Shown piece by piece: positions 7,962-11,763 of a DNA stretch of 49,471 nt. The position numbers and the translations under genes were made by a program. The DNA comes from Saprospiraceae bacterium (GTDB lineage: Bacteria > Bacteroidota > Bacteroidia > Chitinophagales > Saprospiraceae), in assembly GCA_020631235.1 (NCBI GenBank), contig JAHDHQ010000030.1, positions 1 through 49,471 on the forward strand. Reading direction: 5' to 3'. The notes under the pieces are model-generated. The model saw only the letters and a list, made by a program, of their open reading frames with translations. It searched no databases and was not told the origin of the DNA. Position 1 is the first letter of the stretch. Every line of letters begins with the position of its first letter.

Positions 7962-9074
7962 TTATTCACTGCCCACTAATTCTCTTAACTGATCGATGAC
8001 TCTTCCACCTCCATTTACAGTGATTTCACCAACTTTAGCTGCAAACTTTTCCATGTATTCCATTTCCTTAAGCTTGAATAACATTTCGTTATCATTCATG
8101 AGTTTTGCTGTATTTAATAAACTTCTTGTACTAGCCGTTTCTTCTCTTCGCATAATCGTATTTGCCAAGGCTTTTTTCTCTGCTAATAGTACCTGATTCA
8201 TGATTTCTTTAATGTCACCAGGTAAGATGATATCTCTTAAACCACAATTAATTAAGTCTATTCCTAAATCACTGGCTTTATCTCGAGCAAAATCAAGCAT
8301 GTATGTTGCTATACTTGTTTTGTTTTGCAACAATTGATCAAGTGTAAACTGGCCTACATATTCTCTTAAGCCAAGTTGTAAGATGATGTAAAGCTGTCGA
8401 TAGTGATCTTTAGTTTCTACCAACGCTTTTACTATATCATTTACTTGATAATGAGCAAACAAGCTCATTCGGATAGAAGCTTTGTCAGCACTTAGTAATT
8501 CTTGTCCGCTTATTTCTATTTGTTGCTTTCTGATATCAACTTTACTGATGGTTACTTTTTGTTCTCCATTCCAGTAATAATATATACCCGGACTCAATGT
8601 CTCACTATACTCACCGTTAATGTGCAATACAGCACTTTCGTAACTTTCTACCACATGGATATTTACGTACTTAGTCAGTTGAGGCTTGGCTAATAACTTT
8701 CTTGGAATAGAACTATCTACTTCTATGACATTTAAATCTATGATGTCATGTCGAAGATCCAATCCATCTTCCCAATAGGCATAACGACCAGGTGTTAGTA
8801 CTTGATAGAAATTGCCATTTTTATATTCTAGAGCAATTTCGTTATCACTTACTTCTATCATTTTAAGCCTTGTAGAAAGTGCCTCACAATCCATTAATAA
8901 ATCCATATCGATTTCGTGGTAGAATTGTTCGGTAACATCATATTTAATGACGTTTGCAAATGGTCCTACCCAGTGTAATCCTGGATCCAACACATTAACA
9001 AGAGCTCCATGTCTCATTACAAGTCCTTTCTCATAGGCTTGTATACGTGTTCTAAATAAATTAATAAGTAACAT
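7962..9074 (-). CDS. Slipin (band-7/SPFH) family protein embedded in the tRNA array
   Basis: About 370 residues. Two short beta repeats lead (YEKGLVMRHGALVNVLDPG, then IALEYKNGNFYQVLTPGRY and VLHINGEYSETLSPGIYYYW), followed by the SPFH core (VDIRKQQIEISGQELLSADK) and a helical tail (IRDIILPGDIKEIMNQ is nearly matched; AEKKALANTIMRREE; RSLLNTAKLMNDNEMLFKL). This is the long bacterial slipin subtype that I recall near RtcB RNA-ligase genes (established knowledge from memory). SPFH proteins form membrane-bound oligomeric cages. The frame is open to 9143; I prefer the ATG at 9074 (MLLINLFRTRIQAYEKG) because the family starts near there and the upstream 23 residues look unrelated. tRNA genes of the same strand lie on both sides, so it is probably part of the array transcript. 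The specific role is unknown. Confidence 0.88.
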   Translation of the reverse strand: MLLINLFRTRIQAYEKGLVMRHGALVNVLDPGLHWVGPFANVIKYDVTEQFYHEIDMDLLMDCEALSTRLKMIEVSDNEIALEYKNGNFYQVLTPGRYAYWEDGLDLRHDIIDLNVIEVDSSIPRKLLAKPQLTKYVNIHVVESYESAVLHINGEYSETLSPGIYYYWNGEQKVTISKVDIRKQQIEISGQELLSADKASIRMSLFAHYQVNDIVKALVETKDHYRQLYIILQLGLREYVGQFTLDQLLQNKTSIATYMLDFARDKASDLGIDLINCGLRDIILPGDIKEIMNQVLLAEKKALANTIMRREETASTRSLLNTAKLMNDNEMLFKLKEMEYMEKFAAKVGEITVNGGGRVIDQLRELVGSE

Positions 9075-9196
9075 AGTTCTAATATTTAAAAAATTTAAAT
9101 TCAATATAAAATGGAGGGCTGTGTTCAAGCGATCATCAAGCATAAGATGGATGTTGCTTTAAGTTAAAATGTGCTAAAACGCTTCTTTCTATTGTA

Positions 9197-9408
9197 TTAT
9201 CCTATCTGCGGAATCATAGAATAGTAGATGCATCTTATCCCATTTTTACGGTATCCAGCATCATGCAAATCTTCTGGATGATTTTCATCGTATTCATTTA
9301 TAGCTTTTACTCATTTAGTAAGTCTACAACTAAACCCAATGAATCGACCATTCGAATCACAGCTTCTCCGGTGGTAATCTTTGTAAGAGTGATTGTCTCT
9401 AAAAGAAA
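9197..9408 (-). pseudogene. Possible remnant of a short protein gene
   Basis: Two overlapping open frames read like one roughly 70-residue protein broken by a frameshift near 9307-9311. The first frame carries TLTKITTGEAVIRMVDSLG and stops at 9307. The second carries INEYDENHPEDLHDAGYRKN and CIYYSMIPQIG and stops at 9197. No convincing start codon exists in the first frame. I do not recognise the protein. It lies between the second permuted tRNA unit and the slipin gene. It could also be chance, so confidence is low. Confidence 0.28.
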
Positions 9409-9479
9409 ATAGATCCATAATCTATCGCGTAACCAATTTCGCCTCAGAACTTCTCAGTTCTGGCAGGAATCGAACCTGC
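9409..9479 (-). tRNA. Circularly permuted tRNA-like unit 2 (anticodon loop reads AUG)
   Basis: Order on the minus strand: T arm GCAGG-TTCGATT-CCTGC (9479-9463), 3' acceptor CAGAACT (9462-9456), linker GAGA, 5' acceptor AGTTCTG (9451-9445), AG, D arm GCGAAATTGGTTACGC (9442-9427), G26, anticodon arm ATAGA-TTATGGA-TCTAT (9425-9409). The acceptor strands pair 7 of 7 and the anticodon stem 5 of 5, but the T half lies before the 5' half. No T arm with a matching acceptor follows the anticodon arm. The break would lie in the variable region; GAAA before the T stem and TTTC after the anticodon arm could pair. The loop would place AUG at 34-36, an unusual A34. A conventional gene is excluded by the order; the mature form is unknown. 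Confidence 0.6.
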
Positions 9480-9482
9480 ATT

Positions 9483-9558
9483 TCAAAAGTCCATTGCTCT
9501 AACCGCTGAGCTATAATACCGTCTGGTACTAATGGGAATCGAACCCACGACCCATGGA
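9483..9558 (-). tRNA. Circularly permuted tRNA-like unit 1 (loop CTTTTGA)
   Basis: Order on the minus strand: 3' anticodon strand TCCAT (9558-9554), variable GGGTC, T arm GTGGG-TTCGATT-CCCAT (9548-9532), 3' acceptor TAGTACC (9531-9525), linker AGAC whose first A fits position 73, 5' acceptor GGTATTA (9520-9514), U8 A9, D arm GCTCAGCGGTTAGAGC (9511-9496), A26, 5' anticodon strand ATGGA (9494-9490), loop CTTTTGA. The acceptor pairs 7 of 7 (one G-U), and the split anticodon stem ATGGA/TCCAT pairs 5 of 5. Rejoined, it is a near-perfect 73-nt tRNA with UUU (or UUG, depending on the junction). The next unit's T half begins right after the loop. Confidence 0.65.
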
Positions 9559-9582
9559 AATATGGTGAAAGTTTGATTAACT

Positions 9583-9717
9583 TCAAACGTCAAACCACAT
9601 GCTATAGCAAGGGTTACATAGGGCTATACAGAAACCCTGATCAAGGTTTAAATGTCTAATCAAGCATTCTTCTTTAATCACACTAAGTGTTGATTTTTCT
9701 TTCAATGTTGTTACCAA
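9583..9717 (-). CDS. Small ORF of 44 residues between tRNA-His and permuted unit 1
   Basis: TTG start at 9717 and TGA at 9585-9583. The product reads MVTTLKEKSTLSVIKEEC at its N-terminus, then LIRHLNLDQGFCIALCNPC and YSMWFDV. It has four Cys, two of them in CNPC. There is no ATG start, and the frame is open about 8 codons further upstream. A near-match to a -7 box (AACCTTTG) lies just upstream. Composition is protein-like, but I do not recognise it. It may be a tiny protein of the array, or chance. An inverted repeat (9676-9695) falls inside it. Confidence 0.3.
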   Translation of the reverse strand: MVTTLKEKSTLSVIKEECLIRHLNLDQGFCIALCNPCYSMWFDV

Positions 9718-9792
9718 TTCTTTAATTGATATAACAAAGGTTCATATATACTGCGCAATCAATTTGCGTAGTTTTAAGAATCCTAAAAATTT

Positions 9793-9865
9793 GGGTGTCT
9801 CCGGGATTCGAACCCTGTTCTACTCTTTCACATAGAGTTATTTTGCCCATTAAACTAAAGACACC
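9793..9865 (-). tRNA. tRNA-His(GUG)
   Basis: Acceptor GGTGTCT/AGACACC is perfect and C73 is present as in bacterial His tRNAs, but the base before position 1 is U rather than G-1. The anticodon arm ACTCT-ATGTGAA-AGAGT is perfect and gives GUG. T arm CAGGG-TTCGAAT-CCCGG has one A-G mismatch. The D arm is weak (TTT/AAA). Confidence 0.82.
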
Positions 9866-9873
9866 ATGATGAT

Positions 9874-9900
9874 GGAAGTCAGGGTGATTCCCTGACTTCC
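9874..9900 (-). repeat. Perfect 11-bp inverted repeat between TPR gene and tRNA-His
   Basis: GGAAGTCAGGG, a 5-nt loop, then CCCTGACTTCC. It lies 7 bases after the TPR stop and 8 bases before tRNA-His on the minus strand. Neither side carries a T-run, so it is not a standard intrinsic terminator. An RNA-processing or mRNA 3'-stabilising hairpin is the best guess. Confidence 0.7.
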
Positions 9901-9907
9901 TGATAGA

Positions 9908-10411
9908 TTACTTGATCGCTTTTTTATGCATCTTTTGCTTGTCTTTAATCCTTTTGGATATATTTTTTAGCCAATCAATGGTGTCATAATCAAGGCTCAG
10001 TAATCGCGCTTTGATCAATATTTTTTGTGCAGCTTTAAACCTGCCTTGGACTTCAAAAATCATAGCTTTTAGACCAAGCATTGTTGCTTGATTCATTACT
10101 TCGATATTGCTTGCATAATCTATTAATTCAAATGCTTTAGCATGCTGGCCCATCCAGATTTTGAGCAATATCAAATGCTTATAACTATCAACATAATTGA
10201 GATCTGATCTCAAGGCATTATTAAAAGAAATTTCAGCCTTTTTGTAATTCTTCAAGCTGTACATATGTATTTCTCCTTGAAGACACCATGCTTGTGCGTG
10301 CTCCTCTTCATAAGAAAGTGCATAGTTTAAATTTTCTAATGCTTCGTCAATTTGCCAAGGATAGGATGCAACTGCTTTTAAATAATACTGATCTGCAAGT
10401 GTTATTTCCAT
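9908..10411 (-). CDS. TPR-repeat protein embedded in the tRNA array
   Basis: 167 residues, helical throughout, with three to four tetratricopeptide-like units: ALENLNYALSYEEEHAQAW, then YKKAEISFNNALRSDLNYVD, then HAKAFELIDYASNIEVM, then RFKAAQKILIKARLLSLDYD. The C-terminus is strongly basic (KRIKDKQKMHKKAIK), which would fit RNA contact (inference). No signal peptide or membrane segment, so cytoplasmic. It lies 59 bases downstream of tRNA-Leu(UAA) and 42 upstream of tRNA-His on the same strand, so it is probably transcribed with the array. TPR proteins are scaffolds; the partner is unknown, and the neighbouring slipin is a candidate. Confidence 0.75.
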   Translation of the reverse strand: MEITLADQYYLKAVASYPWQIDEALENLNYALSYEEEHAQAWCLQGEIHMYSLKNYKKAEISFNNALRSDLNYVDSYKHLILLKIWMGQHAKAFELIDYASNIEVMNQATMLGLKAMIFEVQGRFKAAQKILIKARLLSLDYDTIDWLKNISKRIKDKQKMHKKAIK

Positions 10412-10440
10412 AATCCTATCATTTTTAATGTATATAAAAT

Positions 10441-10461
10441 AGCTTGACCTTTGTCAAAGCT
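10441..10461 (-). repeat. Small imperfect hairpin upstream of the TPR gene
   Basis: On the minus strand AGCTT-T-GAC, AAAG, GTC-AAGCT: 8 bp with one bulged T. It lies between tRNA-Leu(UAA) and the TPR start. There is no T-run. It may be an RNA-processing element; support is weak. Confidence 0.35.
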
Positions 10462-10470
10462 TTTAAATTG

Positions 10471-10544
10471 TACCCCACCTAGGATTTGAACCTAGACTTG
10501 AAGGAGTTTAAGTCCTTTGCCTCTTCCATTTGGGCTAGTGGGAT
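10471..10544 (-). tRNA. tRNA-Leu(UAA)-like with short (type I) variable loop
   Basis: Acceptor ATCCCAC/GTGGGGT pairs with one U-G; U8 A9 present. The anticodon arm AAGGA-CTTAAAC-TCCTT is perfect and gives UAA. T arm CTAGG-TTCAAAT-CCTAG. The variable region is only CAAGT (5 nt), whereas bacterial Leu tRNAs carry a long variable arm, as the neighbour at 10547-10630 does. Discriminator A; no CCA encoded. Confidence 0.82.
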
Positions 10545-10546
10545 TT

Positions 10547-10630
10547 TGGTGCGGAAAGAGAGACTTGAACTCTCAACTCATATGAGGACGGTTTCTAAAA
10601 CCGCTGCGTATACCATTCCGCCATTTCCGC
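10547..10630 (-). tRNA. tRNA-Leu(UAG), canonical, CCA encoded
   Basis: Acceptor GCGGAAA/TTTCCGC is perfect, followed by A73 and an encoded CCA, the only one in the array. D arm GCGGAATGGTATACGC. Anticodon arm GCGGT-TTTAGAA-ACCGT gives UAG. Long variable arm with CTCAT/ATGAG stem (type II). T arm GAGAG-TTCAAGT-CTCTC. It looks like a normal housekeeping Leu tRNA. Confidence 0.95.
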
Positions 10631-10645
10631 TTTGTTTATGTTATG

Positions 10646-10716
10646 TTATCCTGACAGGAATCGAACCTATACTTCGAGGACCAAAACCTCACGCACTACC
10701 GTTATACTACAGGACA
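10646..10716 (-). tRNA. tRNA-Gln(UUG)
   Basis: Acceptor TGTCCTG/CAGGATA pairs with one G-U; the U1-A72 start is typical of Gln. D arm GTATAACGGTAGTGC. Anticodon arm TGAGG-TTTTGGT-CCTCG gives UUG. T arm ATAGG-TTCGATT-CCTGT. Discriminator A; no CCA encoded. Close to canonical. Confidence 0.92.
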
Positions 10717-10725
10717 AAATCTATG

Positions 10726-10796
10726 TACTCCGTATGGGAATCGAACCCACTTCTTCTGCTAGAAAGGCAGACGTACTACCATTATACGAACGGAGC
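10726..10796 (-). tRNA. tRNA-Glu(UUC)
   Basis: Acceptor GCTCCGT/ACGGAGT with G1-U72. D arm GTATAATGGTAGTAC. Anticodon arm TCTGC-CTTTCTA-GCAGA is perfect and gives UUC, with U37 instead of the usual A37. T arm GTGGG-TTCGATT-CCCAT. Discriminator A; no CCA encoded. Confidence 0.92.
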
Positions 10797-10801
10797 AATT
10801 G

Positions 10802-10873
10802 TCTGGAGAACAGGATTCGAACCTATGACCTCTCGCGTCCAAGGCGAGTAAACAACCACCCTTATCTCTCCAG
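10802..10873 (-). tRNA. tRNA-Pro(UGG)
   Basis: Acceptor CTGGAGA/TCTCCAG is perfect. The anticodon arm CTCGC-CTTGGAC-GCGAG is perfect and gives UGG. T arm ATAGG-TTCGAAT-CCTGT. The D region TAAGGGTGGTTGTTTA forms only a weak A-U stem and position 8 is G rather than U. Discriminator A; no CCA encoded. Confidence 0.85.
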
Positions 10874-10881
10874 ATATTTTG

Positions 10882-10953
10882 CGGTATTGACGAGAATCGA
10901 ACTCGCTTCCACTCGAGAGACAGTCGAGCACTCTACCAATGAGTTACAATACC
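10882..10953 (-). tRNA. tRNA-Asp(GUC)
   Basis: First tRNA of the array in transcription order. Acceptor GGTATTG/CAATACC is perfect; U8 A9; D arm ACTC-ATTGGTA-GAGT is perfect; anticodon arm CTCGA-CTGTCTC-TCGAG gives GUC; T arm GCGAG-TTCGATT-CTCGT; G73 as expected for Asp. U37 is unusual. No CCA encoded. Confidence 0.93.
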
Positions 10954-10969
10954 ATTGTTTATATATGTC

Positions 10970-11008
10970 AAAAAAAAAAGCACCTCCCTGAAACCAGAGA
11001 GGTGCTTT
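10970..11008 (-). terminator. Intrinsic terminator, or attenuator, just before the tRNA array
   Basis: On the minus strand: AAAGCACCTC, an inner CTG/CAG extension, GGAGGTGC and a run of T (10 in the DNA, plus the TTT of the stem). It ends a short unit holding the 38-codon ORF at 11032-11148, yet only 16 bases separate it from tRNA-Asp. The array therefore needs either readthrough or a very short separate promoter. That makes it a candidate attenuator. Confidence 0.8.
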
Positions 11009-11031
11009 ATATATAGATCTTTATCTACTTA

Positions 11032-11148
11032 TTACATAAGCTGTTTAACTCTGGTTTTATCCTTATTGCGATCATTAAATCGCCCTTCTATAGATTGCAG
11101 AAGATTTAATAATCCGGGTTCAATATGTCTTTGTTTATTATTCATCAT
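11032..11148 (-). CDS. Small ORF of 38 residues in its own transcription unit
   Basis: Starts ATG ATG at 11148 and 11145 and ends TAA at 11034-11032. The product begins MMNNKQRHIEPGLLNLLQSI, continues EGRFNDRNKDKTRVKQLM and is basic and probably helical. A strong promoter match lies upstream (11202-11234) and an intrinsic terminator lies 24 bases downstream, so the unit is well delimited. I do not recognise the protein. It could be a free small protein or a leader peptide for the tRNA array. Within 11149-11415 I see nothing else coding on either strand. Confidence 0.45.
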   Translation of the reverse strand: MMNNKQRHIEPGLLNLLQSIEGRFNDRNKDKTRVKQLM

Positions 11149-11201
11149 TTGTTTTAAAATTACTATTGTACTAATGACTAACATGTTTTATAATTCGAAA
11201 G

Positions 11202-11234
11202 CAAAGGTAAATACATTCTTTTTTAAAAACCAAA
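11202..11234 (-). promoter_or_regulatory. Bacteroidota promoter (TTTG ... TACCTTTG)
   Basis: On the minus strand a TTTG -33 box (11234-11231) is followed after 21 nt by TACCTTTG (11209-11202), an exact TAnnTTTG -7 box. Transcription would begin near 11195, about 47 nt before the 38-codon ORF. This is the best promoter match I found in the window and the only clear one for the small ORF, and perhaps for the array. Confidence 0.6.
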
Positions 11235-11417
11235 TTTTATTTGATATAAATAATTGATAATCAGAAGCTTAGGTTAGTTTTTGAGCATAAAATTCCCAGG
11301 CCATTCTGAGTGGCTTTATTCACTTTTTTGCAATAGTCTGTCTCCCAATTGTTTATCTTTCAAGTGTCAGTTTTATGTTCTAATTAAAATTTAGCTCATT
11401 TTTTTTAAAATTTTCCC

Positions 11418-11450
11418 AAAAAAAAAGTGTCCAAGTTTAATTGGACACTT
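11418..11450 (-). terminator. Intrinsic terminator of a second small minus-strand unit
   Basis: On the minus strand AAGTGTCCAA, a 6-nt loop, TTGGACACTT, then a T run (9 T in all): a perfect 10-bp stem. It would end a transcript beginning near 11590. The plus strand is followed by a weaker T-rich stretch, so bidirectional action is possible. Confidence 0.8.
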
Positions 11451-11485
11451 TTAAATATTATTTCTTATGTTTTATAGTTATATCA

Positions 11486-11587
11486 TCATAATATAGATAA
11501 GCATCCTTTTTTCAAAGTCTGTATTTCATTTCTAAACCCAACAGGCACTAGAAATAATTTAATTATATGACGATCGTTTAATTGCAT
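11486..11587 (-). CDS. Small ORF of 33 residues or short non-coding RNA
   Basis: ATG at 11587 and TGA at 11488-11486. The product begins MQLNDRHIIKLFLVPVGF, then RNEIQTLKKGCLSIL. A -7 box (TATCTTTG, minus strand, 11602-11595) would start transcription only a few bases before the ATG, giving an almost leaderless mRNA; a strong terminator follows at 11418-11450. The transcript would be about 170 nt. The RNA itself may be the product; I recognise no RNA family. From 11603 to 11763 I see no further gene. Confidence 0.3.
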   Translation of the reverse strand: MQLNDRHIIKLFLVPVGFRNEIQTLKKGCLSIL

Positions 11588-11763
11588 AATGAAGCAAAGA
11601 TAGGGCATTTTTGGATAGCTTCTTCTTTTCTCTGATTCTATTGATGCATGAAGCTCATTTTAAAGTCTTTATTTCTTTTTATAGATATTTTGGTTTTGCG
11701 ATTACTGAATGATTCATTCAGACTGTATCTTTACATTCACAATTCGCCTATATTATTTAAGGT

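Noticed and set aside
9463-9520. A single normally ordered tRNA with D arm GCTCAGCGGTTAGAGC and T arm GCAGG-TTCGATT-CCTGC
   Set aside because: The flanking acceptor strands GGTATTA and CAGAACT do not pair (two mismatches and two wobbles in 7), and no 3' anticodon strand is present. Each strand instead pairs perfectly with its neighbour across a 4-nt linker.
9676-9695. Inverted repeat followed by T-rich DNA on the plus strand, as a terminator
   Set aside because: No plus-strand gene ends there, and the repeat has a bulge. It falls inside the possible 44-codon ORF.
7103-10953. Prophage or integrative element carrying the tRNA array
   Set aside because: No integrase, structural phage gene, attachment repeat or transposase is visible on either side; base composition looks like the neighbours by eye.
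10486-10991. Plus-strand ORFs of about 120 codons across the tRNA cluster
   Set aside because: They are antisense translations of tRNA genes (repeated GIEP- and RTYD-like text from the T-arm complement). Every part is explained by cloverleaf structure on the other strand.
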